A stretch of 64,000 bases of DNA from Cytophagales bacterium (GCA_004292855.1 RDXN01000055.1:1-64000); one strand, 5' to 3'. Shown: positions 42,667-50,675, numbered from the stretch's first letter. Numbers and translations: made by a program. Notes: generated by a model not told the origin, from the letters alone.

Positions 42667-43134
42667 CTACTCATCCAACGGAATGGGTCGGTTCACGCTT
42701 TCTTCCAGCGAGATGAATGTTTCGGTTCGCTGAATGCCCTGCACTTTCTGGATTTTGTCGTGCAGTACCTCGCGTAGATGGTTTGTATCGCGGCACACGA
42801 TGCGGGCAAAGATGCTGTAAATGCCCGTTGTATAATGAATATTCACCACCTCCGGGATTTGCCGGAGTTGATCGGCTACCTCGGCATAGAGTGAACTTTT
42901 GTCCAGATAAATGCCCAAAAACGCACTAATGTCCCAGCCCAGCTTGGTATAGTCGATCACCAACTGCGACCCTCGCACGATGCCCATTTGCTCCATTTTC
43001 TTCATGCGGACATGCACTGTACCGCCCGATACAAAGATTTTTTTACCGATTTCGGTGTAGGGCATATTCGCGTCCTGCATCAGGAGCGACAGTATTTTTA
43101 GGTCAGTATTATCAATTTCTAAATTTTTGTCCAT
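42667..43134 (-). CDS. Lrp/AsnC-family transcriptional regulator
   Basis: A 155-residue regulator: N-terminal winged helix (DLKILSLLMQDANMPYTEIG, then VSGGTVHVRMKKMEQMGIV; residues 8-60) and a C-terminal RAM ligand-binding domain (SAFLGIYLDKS, VVNIHYTTGIYSIFARIVC). Such proteins sense amino acids and usually repress their own gene. A good promoter lies upstream at 43165-43196, facing away from the promoter of the tRNA-like RNA only about 25 bp further, so the regulator may also influence that RNA. Downstream is a hairpin, then sufB. Confidence 0.92.
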   Translation of the reverse strand: MDKNLEIDNTDLKILSLLMQDANMPYTEIGKKIFVSGGTVHVRMKKMEQMGIVRGSQLVIDYTKLGWDISAFLGIYLDKSSLYAEVADQLRQIPEVVNIHYTTGIYSIFARIVCRDTNHLREVLHDKIQKVQGIQRTETFISLEESVNRPIPLDE

Positions 43135-43164
43135 TTCCGTGAACCTCTATTTGAGAATTTACAA

Positions 43165-43196
43165 CAAAAATAGCTTTTTATTAAACAGACTTTAAA
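43165..43196 (-). promoter_or_regulatory. promoter of the Lrp/AsnC gene
   Basis: On the minus strand TATTTTTG (43165-43172) fits the -7 TAnnTTTG, with TTTA 20 bp upstream as a near-match to the -33 TTTG. It is about 30 bp before the gene start, and divergent from the promoter at 43220-43252. Confidence 0.55.
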
Positions 43197-43219
43197 TTTT
43201 GAGAATTTTTTATAAAATA

Positions 43220-43252
43220 TTTGCAATGAAACCCAACGCTGCTTTACCTTTG
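43220..43252 (+). promoter_or_regulatory. promoter of the tRNA-like RNA gene
   Basis: A full Bacteroidetes promoter: -33 TTTG (43220-43223), a 21-bp spacer, and -7 TACCTTTG (43245-43252). Transcription should begin near 43258, about 60 bp before the tRNA-like body. Confidence 0.7.
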
Positions 43253-43305
43253 TACTATCAAGTTAATCAAATAACGCTGGGTCAACGGGGTAGAATTTGA
43301 CAAAT

Positions 43306-43315
43306 TGCTCTTTAA
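43306..43315 (+). promoter_or_regulatory. boxA-like antitermination element
   Basis: TGCTCTTTAA is an exact match to the boxA core that recruits NusB/NusE on stable RNA transcripts. It sits in the leader directly before the tRNA-like sequence, as expected for a structured RNA gene. Confidence 0.6.
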
Positions 43316-43318
43316 AAT

Positions 43319-43476
43319 TGTAGGGTGTCGAAATTGGCAGACGTGCCCTCCTGTCTCGGGGGTGGTGATAAATGGATAAACGCAGTATAATGCCGCTCCT
43401 AGGAGCGACTGGGGTTGACCACCAGAGTTGTATTGTGGCTAACTACACCGTGGGTGGTTCGAGTCCCCCTCCTACA
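43319..43476 (+). tRNA. tRNA-Leu-like RNA with expanded variable region (anticodon uncertain)
   Basis: The ends pair as a 7-bp acceptor stem (TGTAGGG 43319-43325 with TCCTACA 43470-43476, one G-U). T8 and a leucine-type D arm follow (GTCGAAATTGGCAGACG). A 5-bp anticodon stem (43346-43350 with 43358-43362) carries the loop CTGTCTC, which has U33 and would read GUC. A T arm with TTCGAGT (43458-43464) closes the body, its stem having one mismatch. Between anticodon and T arms lie about 90 nt instead of about 15; GGTG (43364-43367) pairs with CACC (43446-43449) at its base and hairpins such as CGCTCCTAGGAGCG lie inside. It may be a tRNA with an insert or a tRNA-derived RNA. tmRNA is not supported. 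Confidence 0.5.
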
Positions 43477-43573
43477 GCATGATCGTTATGATGGTTTGGC
43501 TTCGCCGTTGCGAACGCTAATCATCCCACACGATTCGATTGGTTTTTAGTTTGTTGATGAAGTGTAATTCGAC

Positions 43574-43608
43574 ACACCGACCCCATTTGAGGTCGGTGTT
43601 GTTTTTTT
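43574..43608 (+). terminator. rho-independent terminator of the tRNA-like RNA gene
   Basis: ACACCGACC (43574-43582), an 8-nt loop, GGTCGGTGT (43591-43599), then a run of T. It ends a transcript of about 350 nt that starts near 43258. Between the tRNA-like body and this stem is one more weak hairpin (ATGAT...ATCAT) and no gene. Confidence 0.88.
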
Positions 43609-43630
43609 ATGGACGTTGTACTTTGCGATT

Positions 43631-44350
43631 CTATTCGTCCTTCATATTGTGATAGACGTTCTGCACATCATCGTCCTCATCAAGCTTGTCCAATAGTTTC
43701 TCCACATCGGCCACCTGCTCGTCGGTGAGTTCTTTAGTATCGTTCGGGATGCGCTGGAACTCAGCCCCTTTGATCTCGTAGCCCTTACTTTCCAAAAACT
43801 TCTGAACGCTACCGAAGGCTGTAAACTCGCCGTAGATAACCAATTGGTCGGTTTCCTCGTCGAATTCAATTTCATCCCCCCCCACGTCGATCAATTCCAG
43901 TTCGAGTTCGTCGGTATCGATGCCCTCGGCGGGGATGCGGAACACGCTCTTGCGGTCAAACATGAAATCGGTCATGCCGGTGGTTCCGAGGCTCCCCCCG
44001 CATTTGCTGAAATAGCTGCGTACATTAGCCACGGTCCGGTTATGGTTGTCGGTGGCGGTTTCGATCACGATGGCAATGCCGTGGGGTGCGTAGCCCTCGT
44101 AGGTGATCTCCTTATAATCCTCCTGATCTTTCGATGATGCCTTTTTGATAGCCCGCTCCACATTCTCCTTGGGCATGTTGGCGGCTTTGGCATTCTGGAT
44201 AATGGCCCGGAGCCGCCCATTGGAGTCGGGGTCGGGGCCACCGCTTTTCACGGCGATCACAATATCTTTTCCAATTCGGGTGAAGGTCTTGGCCATCTGC
44301 CCCCACCGCTTCATTTTCCGGGCTTTCCGGTATTCAAAGGCGCGTCCCAT
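43631..44350 (-). CDS. YebC/PmpR-family protein
   Basis: A 239-residue YebC-family protein with all usual segments: an N-terminal RKARKMKRWGQMAKTFTRIG stretch, the central NGRLRAIIQNAKAANMPKEN and VERAIKK part, YEGYAPHGIAIVIETATDNH, and the acidic C-terminal KLLDKLDEDDDVQNVYHNM. The family was long called transcriptional regulators; more recent work on relatives also ties it to relief of ribosome stalling. It is preceded by a phased GTCAT iteron array that overlaps the lysA 3' end and presumably its promoter. Convergent with the tRNA-like RNA gene. Confidence 0.93.
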   Translation of the reverse strand: MGRAFEYRKARKMKRWGQMAKTFTRIGKDIVIAVKSGGPDPDSNGRLRAIIQNAKAANMPKENVERAIKKASSKDQEDYKEITYEGYAPHGIAIVIETATDNHNRTVANVRSYFSKCGGSLGTTGMTDFMFDRKSVFRIPAEGIDTDELELELIDVGGDEIEFDEETDQLVIYGEFTAFGSVQKFLESKGYEIKGAEFQRIPNDTKELTDEQVADVEKLLDKLDEDDDVQNVYHNMKDE

Positions 44351-44361
44351 ATTTGTTAATT

Positions 44362-44472
44362 GTCATTAAATGGTCACTGATAGTCATTATGTTGTCATTG
44401 GTAGTCATGTGTTGTCATACATTGTGAATTCCACAAATGACTACCAATGACAACATAATGACTATCAATGAC
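44362..44472. repeat. helically phased GTCAT iterons in a large inverted repeat
   Basis: GTCAT (one GTCAC) occurs at 44362, 44373, 44383, 44394, 44404 and 44414, then as ATGAC at 44437, 44447, 44458 and 44468; spacing is 10-11 bp throughout. Segments 44373-44408 and 44437-44472 are 36-bp inverted copies with one mismatch. The centre holds a smaller palindrome, TTGTGAATTCCACAA. The array spans the yebC upstream region and the last codons of lysA. Confidence 0.75.
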
Positions 44473-45754
44473 GCGAAGCTAATAGCGTTGATTCAAATTC
44501 TAGTTCAATTTGCCCCCGCAGCAGGTCGTCGAAGGTCTCGCGCTGCCGGATCAGGTGCGCCTTGCCCTCATAAACAAGCACTTCGGCAGGGCGTTCGCGC
44601 ATGTTGTAGTTCGAGGCCATGCTGATCCCATAGGCCCCCGCATTTTCGAGCGAGAGTACATCGCCGGTACTTACCTCGGGCAACAACCGGTCCGTAGCAA
44701 ACGTATCGGTCTCGCAAATGTAGCCCACCACGTCGTAGAGTTGCTCGATCCCAAGGGGGTTCGATACGTTCAGGATCGTGTGCCAGGCATCGTACATCAT
44801 GGGGCGAATCAGGTGATTCAAGCCTGAATTAACCTGTACGAACGTGCGGGTTGGGTTTTGCTTCACCACGTTCACGCCCACCAGTAAATGTCCGCTCTCG
44901 CTCACAAGCAGCTTCCCCGGCTCAAAGCAGAGTTGCACATCGCGTCCCCGGCTGGATTGCCCGTAGCGGTCGCAGAACGAATGGAACGCCGATGAGACTT
45001 TGGCCCCTAGATCGGGGAGGTCGGTGAAGTAGTCGCCTTCGCGGTAGGCCACTTTAAAGCCACTGCCAAAGTCGATAAATGTCAGGTCGGGATAGTCGGC
45101 GGCCATATCGAACAGCACGTCGGCAATTTTCAGGAACGTATTGCTGTCCTTAAAATCAGACCCTGTGTGAATATGCAGCCCCACAATGCGGATACCGTAT
45201 TGCTCGACCAGTGCCTTAATACGGTCGCGGTATTGGTTCGAGATACCAAACTTCGAGTTTTCGTGGCCGGTTTGAATTTTAAACGTGCCGCCATCGACCA
45301 AACTCGGGTTAATCCGCAACGCAATGGGGTAACGGTCGCCGTACGTTTGACCAATTTGTTCGAGCAGGGGCAGGCTGTCGGCATTCAGTTGGAGACCCAT
45401 TTCGAGGGCCTGCTGTATTTCGGGCCAAGCGTTGCCGCTGGGGGTATACATAATTTGGGCGGGCGCGAAACCGGCCATCAGAGCCAGCCGGGCCTCGTTC
45501 ACCGACACTACTTCAATATCGATACCCTGCGTACGCATCAGTTTCAGAATGCTCAGATTCGTCAGTGCCTTGGCCGCGTATTTTATCTTTAGATTAACTC
45601 GGCGGTCAGGCGTCCCTGAGAAAGCTGACCGGAGTGCGTCTATTTTTTCGATAATTTTGTCGGCATCGTACACGTACACCGGTAGCCCGAACTGGTCGGC
45701 TATGTTGAGTACGTTAACGCCCTGAATCTGATACGCGCGGTTTTCTAAATACAT
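44465..45754 (-). CDS. lysA: diaminopimelate decarboxylase
   Basis: A 429-residue PLP enzyme that decarboxylates meso-diaminopimelate to lysine, the last step of the pathway. The PLP Lys is in LKIKYAAKALTN (about residue 45); other family motifs are LHIHTGSDFKDSNTF, FIDFGSGFKV, CFEPGKLLVSESGHLL and the C-terminal VSTGDVLSLENAGAYG with Cys in YICETDTF. The ATG at 45754 is chosen over an upstream TTG. The last codons lie within the GTCAT iteron array. Divergent from a PhoD-type phosphatase gene. Confidence 0.93.
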   Translation of the reverse strand: MYLENRAYQIQGVNVLNIADQFGLPVYVYDADKIIEKIDALRSAFSGTPDRRVNLKIKYAAKALTNLSILKLMRTQGIDIEVVSVNEARLALMAGFAPAQIMYTPSGNAWPEIQQALEMGLQLNADSLPLLEQIGQTYGDRYPIALRINPSLVDGGTFKIQTGHENSKFGISNQYRDRIKALVEQYGIRIVGLHIHTGSDFKDSNTFLKIADVLFDMAADYPDLTFIDFGSGFKVAYREGDYFTDLPDLGAKVSSAFHSFCDRYGQSSRGRDVQLCFEPGKLLVSESGHLLVGVNVVKQNPTRTFVQVNSGLNHLIRPMMYDAWHTILNVSNPLGIEQLYDVVGYICETDTFATDRLLPEVSTGDVLSLENAGAYGISMASNYNMRERPAEVLVYEGKAHLIRQRETFDDLLRGQIELEFESTLLASRH

Positions 45755-45773
45755 AATTCCCAAAAAAGACCCG

Positions 45774-45781
45774 CAAATATA
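45774..45781 (-). promoter_or_regulatory. probable -7 element of lysA
   Basis: TATATTTG on the minus strand, a full match to TAnnTTTG, 20 bp before the lysA ATG. A matching -33 box is not evident. Confidence 0.4.
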
Positions 45782-45825
45782 CGGCTCTCAACTAAATTCC
45801 GGGATCGGAATCTGTTCTACAATTC

Positions 45826-47202
45826 ATGAAACACTCACTATTGCTGGCTTTAGGCTGGCTCATCGTGTCGCCCGCACTGGCGCAGACCGCACAACCTGCC
45901 CGCCGAACGGCTACCCCCGCTCAAACGCAATCAACAACCGCCCTGCTTCAGGCCGGCCCGATGGTTGGCTACTCCGAAATGCGCGAGGTGAAACTGTGGG
46001 CACAAACCAAAGGCCCCGCCCGCGTACAGATTCGCTACACCGAAGAGGGCAAACCCGGCACCTCTTACCTGACCAACGAGGTAAAAACCGAGCGTGAAGC
46101 GGCTTTTACAGCCCACCTGCTCGCCGATCAGGTGGAACCCGGAAAAAAATACAATTACGAGCTGTTGATCGAGGGCCAGAAGGTGAGCCTGCCCTACCCA
46201 ACAACCTTCCAAAGCCAGGCCCTATGGCAATTCAGGACGGACCCACCGGCCTTCCGCTTCGGCGTCGGAAGTTGCACCTACGTCAACGAACCTGAGGTCG
46301 ACCGGCCCGGTCAGTCGTATGGGGGTGGCTACGAGATTTTTACGGCTATGAACGCCCAAAAGCCCGATTTCATGCTTTGGTCGGGCGACAACACCTACTT
46401 GCGCGAGGTCGACTGGAACTCGCGAACAGGCGTGTTGCGCCGGTACACGCACACGCGCTCGGTGCCCGAAATGCAGCCGCTGCTGGCCAACGCCCACCAT
46501 TACGCCACCTGGGACGACCACGATTACGGCCCCAACGACTCCGACCGGAGTTACTGGCTCAAGCCCGTCACGCTCGACGCGTTCAAACTGTTCTGGGCCA
46601 ACCCGAATTTCATTTTTGATGAAGGATGTACGGGAACATTTCAATGGAACGATTGCCAGTTTTTCCTGATGGACGACCGCACTTTCCGTGCCCCCAACGA
46701 CATGCCCGACGGTCCAGAAAAAGACTATCTCGGCCAACGGCAGTTGCAATGGCTAATCGAGGCTCTTGGCAACAGTCGAGCGGCTTTCAAGTTCGTTGTA
46801 ACGGGGAATCAAGCCGTCAACCCAGCCAAATTATTTGAAAATTACAGCAACTACGGCCACGAGCGCGACCATCTTTTGAAAGCCATTGCCGACGCCAAAA
46901 TTCCGGGCGTGTTGTTCCTGACCGGCGACCGGCACCACACGATTCTGCACAAATTAGACCGCCCCGGCACCTACCCCCTTTACGACCTGACGGTGTCGCC
47001 CCTGACCTCTGGCCCTGCCAAAGCCCGCGACGAGGAGTTAAAGCAGGCCACCTATGTCGATGGCACCTACTTTTCGGAGCGCAACTTCGGCATCCTGAGC
47101 GTGAGCGGCCCTCGCCTGGACCGGGTGCTGAACATCAAGGTTTACGACCAAAAAGGAACCGAAAAGTGGAGCCGCGATATAAAAGCGACCGAGTTGAAGT
47201 AA
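45826..47202 (+). CDS. PhoD-type alkaline phosphatase / metallophosphoesterase
   Basis: A 458-residue exported enzyme (signal MKHSLLLALGWLIVSPALAQ). An N-terminal Fn3-like domain (about 40-140, EMREVKLWAQTKGPARVQIRY) precedes the phosphoesterase domain: FRFGVGSCTYVNEP (the metal-ligand Cys of PhoD), FMLWSGDNTYLREVDW, HHYATWDDHDYGPNDSD and LTGDRHHTILHKL. The family hydrolyses phosphodiesters and monoesters in the periplasm with Fe/Ca. It is a monocistron with a strong terminator. Confidence 0.9.
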   Translation: MKHSLLLALGWLIVSPALAQTAQPARRTATPAQTQSTTALLQAGPMVGYSEMREVKLWAQTKGPARVQIRYTEEGKPGTSYLTNEVKTEREAAFTAHLLADQVEPGKKYNYELLIEGQKVSLPYPTTFQSQALWQFRTDPPAFRFGVGSCTYVNEPEVDRPGQSYGGGYEIFTAMNAQKPDFMLWSGDNTYLREVDWNSRTGVLRRYTHTRSVPEMQPLLANAHHYATWDDHDYGPNDSDRSYWLKPVTLDAFKLFWANPNFIFDEGCTGTFQWNDCQFFLMDDRTFRAPNDMPDGPEKDYLGQRQLQWLIEALGNSRAAFKFVVTGNQAVNPAKLFENYSNYGHERDHLLKAIADAKIPGVLFLTGDRHHTILHKLDRPGTYPLYDLTVSPLTSGPAKARDEELKQATYVDGTYFSERNFGILSVSGPRLDRVLNIKVYDQKGTEKWSRDIKATELK

Positions 47203-47230
47203 AACCCATTGGCGTTCATTTGAGTTAACT

Positions 47231-47261
47231 AAAGTGGTGTCTTGTGCGACACCACTTTTTT
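47231..47261 (+). terminator. terminator after the PhoD-type gene
   Basis: AAAGTGGTGTC, a 6-nt loop TTGTGC, GACACCACTTT and a T-tract. Strong stem 28 bp after the stop codon; the next gene starts 26 bp later. Confidence 0.9.
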
Positions 47262-47287
47262 GTTTCTGCACACTCAACGATTTCCCT

Positions 47288-48400
47288 ATGAAACTTCACA
47301 AAACCCTCCGCTTCGCTACCATCGGAGTAGCCTGGATCGCCACCTCGGCACTAGCACAGCGCGTTACAACCAACCCCACGGCTGTTCCGAACACGGTGAG
47401 CACGCCCACGTTCTCGCCCGACACATTGCGACCCTCACGCGCTCAGATACTCAACGACGACACGGCTGGTCAGGACGATGCAAGCCGAAAAAACCGACGC
47501 GACCAAAAACGGGCCATTCGCCGGAGCCAACGCGATTCTCAGAACAACCGCATGAATCGGGGCACCACAACGGGCAGCGGAACATCACCCAACACAAATC
47601 CTGATGATGGGGCTTATCGCCAAAATTCGGCGAATGGCACCGCAGGCAACAACTCGAATACAACCAACTACAACAGCAACAACGTGATGACGGCTCCAAC
47701 CGGTGCCGGGGCAAACCCCAGCGCGACCGGGGCAGCGGGCGACGTTCGGCCCGGCACAGGCAGTGGTTCGTCGGTGGGGAGTGTGGAAGCGGGTAGCACA
47801 ACGCAATCCGCGACGAACCGGACCAGCAATGAGCAGCCTAATTTGAGCCGCCCGGCGGCAACGGGCACCGGACAGGCCGTTTCAGGTGCCGAAAACGCAC
47901 TGGTTATTAACCCATCGGCTCGCTCGCGCAGCACCACAGTGGCCGATTTCGTGGCCTCCCAACCCAATTATGCAACGCTGCAAAACGCCCTGCAATCGGC
48001 TGACCTGAACGAAACCTTCAAAGGGGGACAGGCTTACACCGTATTTGCGCCCTCAAACGCAGCGTTCAAAAAGCTGCCCGCCAAAACGCAGAATGTGTTG
48101 CTGGAGGGGCAAAACCGCGAGGCCCTCAAGAAGTTACTGACGTATCATGTTGTTGCAGGCACACTCGATGCGCAGGAGTTGACCCGGCAAATCACAGCGG
48201 GCAACGGAACCGCTCGCCTGACCACGCTGGGCGGGGGCGTTTTAACGGCTAAGTCGGGGGCTAATGGTCGCATATTGATCACCGATGAGCAGGGCAACTC
48301 GGCCACGGTCGACACGCCCAACCAGTCACAAACCAATGGCATGGTGCATGGTATAAATGGCGTATTGATGCCTAAAGCAGGTACAGTTTCGTTTAAGTAG
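47288..48400 (+). CDS. fasciclin-domain surface protein
   Basis: A 370-residue exported protein (signal MKLHKTLRFATIGVAWIATS, cleaved near ALAQ). After a basic stretch with many Arg/Lys (about 60-85), a long low-complexity Asn/Thr/Gly/Ser region (about 85-200) forms a flexible stalk. The C-terminal fasciclin domain (about 225-365) has TVADFVASQPNYATLQNAL, YTVFAPSNAAFKKLPA, LLTYHVVAGTLDAQEL and GMVHGINGVLMPK. Fasciclin domains mediate adhesion. The start chosen is the ATG with the signal peptide. Confidence 0.88.
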   Translation: MKLHKTLRFATIGVAWIATSALAQRVTTNPTAVPNTVSTPTFSPDTLRPSRAQILNDDTAGQDDASRKNRRDQKRAIRRSQRDSQNNRMNRGTTTGSGTSPNTNPDDGAYRQNSANGTAGNNSNTTNYNSNNVMTAPTGAGANPSATGAAGDVRPGTGSGSSVGSVEAGSTTQSATNRTSNEQPNLSRPAATGTGQAVSGAENALVINPSARSRSTTVADFVASQPNYATLQNALQSADLNETFKGGQAYTVFAPSNAAFKKLPAKTQNVLLEGQNREALKKLLTYHVVAGTLDAQELTRQITAGNGTARLTTLGGGVLTAKSGANGRILITDEQGNSATVDTPNQSQTNGMVHGINGVLMPKAGTVSFK

Positions 48401-48414
48401 CCTACCTATTCTAC

Positions 48415-48463
48415 TGCCCATAAACGCACAAATGTCGGCTCAGGCATGGCGCGTTTATGGGCA
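48415..48463. promoter_or_regulatory. inverted repeat before the ECF sigma factor gene
   Basis: TGCCCATAAACGC (48415-48427) and its exact complement (48451-48463) surround a 23-nt loop. The right arm covers the first codons after the ATG at 48446. No T-tract follows, so it could be an operator, a leader hairpin, or part of the fasciclin gene's transcript end. Confidence 0.45.
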
Positions 48464-49084
48464 ATGGCTTATATTTGGCCGACGTTTGAGCTTCAACTCA
48501 CTCCTTATCCCTATCTCTTGAAACGCTCGCAGCCGTTTGTTTCTGAATCTGTCCTGATCGAAAAGCTTAGTCGTCGCGATCAGCAGGCATTTCATTGGCT
48601 CTACGACCAATACTCGCCTGCTCTGTTTGGCGTGATTCGTAAAATCGTACACGACGACGAACAGGCCCGGGACCTCTTGCAAGATTCATTCATTAAGATC
48701 TGGAACAACCTCGATCAATACGATGCCTCCAAAGGCCGGTTATTCACCTGGTTGTTAAACGTAGCCCGAAACACGGCCATCGACAGTTTGCGTTCGGCAA
48801 AGGCAAGCAGCCGCCCCAACCCGGCCAACGCAATCCATACCGATTCAGAGAACGTATATATCGTAGACAGTCAGCACAAAACCGACCCCGTGCCTATCGA
48901 GCATATTGGCGTAAAGGATATGGTCGATCAACTACGCCCGGAACGGAAAATGCTGATTGATCTGGTTTATTTTAGTGGCTATACCCACGAGGAGGCCGCC
49001 GAAGTGTTGAACCTGCCGTTAGGAACCGTTAAAACACGTATCCGGTCGGCTTTGCAGGAATTGAAACAATTTTTTTCGCGATAA
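48446..49084 (+). CDS. ECF-type RNA polymerase sigma factor
   Basis: A group 4 sigma factor: region 2 FHWLYDQYSPALFGVIRKIV, DLLQDSFIKIWNNLDQYDAS and RLFTWLLNVARNTAIDSLR; region 4 LIDLVYFSGYTHEEAAEVLN followed by LPLGTVKTRIRSALQELK. From the ATG at 48446 it has 212 residues, but the first 25 are unlike the family and lie in an inverted repeat. A TTG at 48518 giving MKRSQPFVSESVLIEKL would be a better start (188 residues). Its anti-sigma gene follows after about 150 bp that contain no other gene. Confidence 0.9.
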   Translation: MARLWAMAYIWPTFELQLTPYPYLLKRSQPFVSESVLIEKLSRRDQQAFHWLYDQYSPALFGVIRKIVHDDEQARDLLQDSFIKIWNNLDQYDASKGRLFTWLLNVARNTAIDSLRSAKASSRPNPANAIHTDSENVYIVDSQHKTDPVPIEHIGVKDMVDQLRPERKMLIDLVYFSGYTHEEAAEVLNLPLGTVKTRIRSALQELKQFFSR

Positions 49085-49233
49085 GTAGAGGCTGTACCGT
49101 TATAACTTGGCCTACACAACATCTGACCAACCGTAATGTACGTAGTTAAGACCGTAATTAATCACCAAAATCGCCAGCCGCACCCATTGGCGGGCTACCC
49201 TACGCGGTATCCCCTGGCAGGGCCACTGACCTT

Positions 49234-50034
49234 ATGGACGTAAATGAATATATAGCATCAGGAACGCTGGAACTCTACGCGCTCGGGGCCGCTACCGATC
49301 AGGAGCGTCGCGAGGTGGAGTGTCTGTCGTCGATCTACCCTGAAATTCGTCAGGAACTGAATCGGTTGACGGAGGCTATGGAGAACTACGCCCTAACCTA
49401 CAGTGCCGAGCCTCCCGCCGATTTGAAAGAACAAATTATGGCGAAACTGAGCTTTGGCGACGCACAGCCGGAAGCCATTGTGAAGCCCATGCCCGTGTCG
49501 CGCCCAACGTACAACTTTACGTGGGTGGCTGCGGCTGCTATTGGCCTGATCATTCTCTCGTTCGCTTTATTCCTGGTTAATCAACTCCGTGAAAGCCAAC
49601 AAGTACAGGCTACGCTTCGGTCGACGAACAACAGTTTACAGGACGAAATTCTGCAAATACGCGACCGTCAATCGGGTCTCGATGCGGCTTTGGCCCTCTT
49701 GAAAAAGCCGGGAACACGCATTATCCCCGTCGTTGGCAATGATAAGGCCCCCGGCAGTCGGCTGGCGGTATACTGGAATGCCACCTCGAAAGAGGTTGCT
49801 ATTGAGGTAAATGGCCTCCCCAAACTAGCCGCCGATCAGCAATATCAACTGTGGTCGCTGGTGGGGGATAAGCCGGTCGATGCAGGCGTGTTTGAAAATA
49901 CACCCAGCACCGGGCAAATCCAACGATTGAATCGGGCTATCGGAGCCGCCGACGCCTTCGCCGTGACTATCGAACGCCGGGGCGGCAGCCCAACCCCCAC
50001 GCTCACAGCTCTGGTGGCTGTTGGGCCGGTGTAA
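49234..50034 (+). CDS. anti-sigma factor, RskA-like
   Basis: A 266-residue membrane protein. The N-terminal cytoplasmic part (MDVNEYIASGTLELYALGAA, up to about residue 85) binds the sigma factor; it has no zinc-finger HxxxCxxC. A single transmembrane helix (about 92-113) leads to a coiled coil and a C-terminal RskA-type domain (AVYWNATSKEVAIEVNGLPK, YQLWSLVGDKPVDAGVF). It sequesters the ECF sigma factor at the inner membrane until a signal triggers proteolysis. It is followed by a palindromic repeat and msrB. Confidence 0.9.
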   Translation: MDVNEYIASGTLELYALGAATDQERREVECLSSIYPEIRQELNRLTEAMENYALTYSAEPPADLKEQIMAKLSFGDAQPEAIVKPMPVSRPTYNFTWVAAAAIGLIILSFALFLVNQLRESQQVQATLRSTNNSLQDEILQIRDRQSGLDAALALLKKPGTRIIPVVGNDKAPGSRLAVYWNATSKEVAIEVNGLPKLAADQQYQLWSLVGDKPVDAGVFENTPSTGQIQRLNRAIGAADAFAVTIERRGGSPTPTLTALVAVGPV

Positions 50035-50040
50035 ACAAAC

Positions 50041-50071
50041 CCCTCCCCAACCCCTCCCCAGTAGGGAGGGG
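50041..50071. repeat. CCCCTCCC-hairpin repeat, intergenic copy
   Basis: CCCTCCCCAA followed by CCCCTCCC (50051-50058), loop CAGTA, GGGAGGGG (50064-50071). It is the same element that is translated inside treY at 16981-17016. It sits 7 bp after the anti-sigma stop codon and could act as a weak terminator. Confidence 0.7.
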
Positions 50072-50111
50072 CTAAAACAAACCAAAATCGTCCTGATTAC
50101 GTTATAGTTGT

Positions 50112-50645
50112 ATGAACCGGACAACCATTCTATTCACAGTAGGCGCGCTCGTTATCAGTGCATTACTCCTTGTAGCTTCTCGCTTTCGCGAAGGTCGATC
50201 AACCCCAGTCGCTAACACCCAAACCGCTGCCGACGAAAAGCCGCCGGGTGGTCGTCGGGTAGTGAAAACCGACGCCGAGTGGAAGAAAATACTGAAGCCA
50301 GATCAGTTTTATGTGCTGCGCGAAAAGGGCACCGAACGGGCGGGCAGTAGCTCGCTGAACAACGTTCACGAAGAAGGCACGTTTGTTTGCACGGCCTGCA
50401 AAAACCCGCTGTTTGACTACAAAGCCAAGTTCGATTCGGGAACGGGCTGGCCTAGCTTTTACCAACCCGTTGCCAAAAACGCGGTGAAAGAAGCTAAAGA
50501 CGTCGCTTTTGGGATGGTCCGAACCGAGATCATGTGTAGCGTGTGCGACGGCCATCTGGGGCACGTGTTCGACGATGGCCCGAAGCCAACCGGCCTGCGC
50601 TATTGCATGAATGGCACCGCTATGCAGTTTGTAAAAAAGCCGTAG
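50112..50645 (+). CDS. msrB: membrane-anchored peptide methionine-R-sulfoxide reductase
   Basis: A 177-residue MsrB that reduces methionine-R-sulfoxide in proteins. The zinc Cys pairs are FVCTACKNPLF and IMCSVCDGHLGHVFDDG, the substrate motif is SGTGWPSFY, and the catalytic Cys is in GLRYCMNGTAMQF (about residue 167). An N-terminal helix (about 5-24) anchors it to the membrane, so it likely repairs envelope proteins. It follows the sigma/anti-sigma pair and may be in their regulon. Confidence 0.93.
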   Translation: MNRTTILFTVGALVISALLLVASRFREGRSTPVANTQTAADEKPPGGRRVVKTDAEWKKILKPDQFYVLREKGTERAGSSSLNNVHEEGTFVCTACKNPLFDYKAKFDSGTGWPSFYQPVAKNAVKEAKDVAFGMVRTEIMCSVCDGHLGHVFDDGPKPTGLRYCMNGTAMQFVKKP

Positions 50646-50675
50646 TACGCTTACCGACTATAGATTTAGGCAGGG

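Noticed and set aside
43319-43610. tmRNA (ssrA), considered because the transcript is about 350 nt with a tRNA-like part
   Set aside because: There is a D arm and an anticodon arm, no tag-peptide reading frame ending in Ala-Ala, and no GGATTCGAC-type 5' sequence.
44362-44472. CRISPR array, considered because of regular GTCAT repetition
   Set aside because: The units are 5 bp with 5-6-bp spacers and invert midway; no 20-40-bp repeat and spacer structure and no cas genes.
48415-48463. Rho-independent terminator for the fasciclin gene
   Set aside because: The stem is perfect, but the loop is 23 nt, there is no T-tract, and the right arm enters the sigma factor frame; kept only as an inverted repeat.
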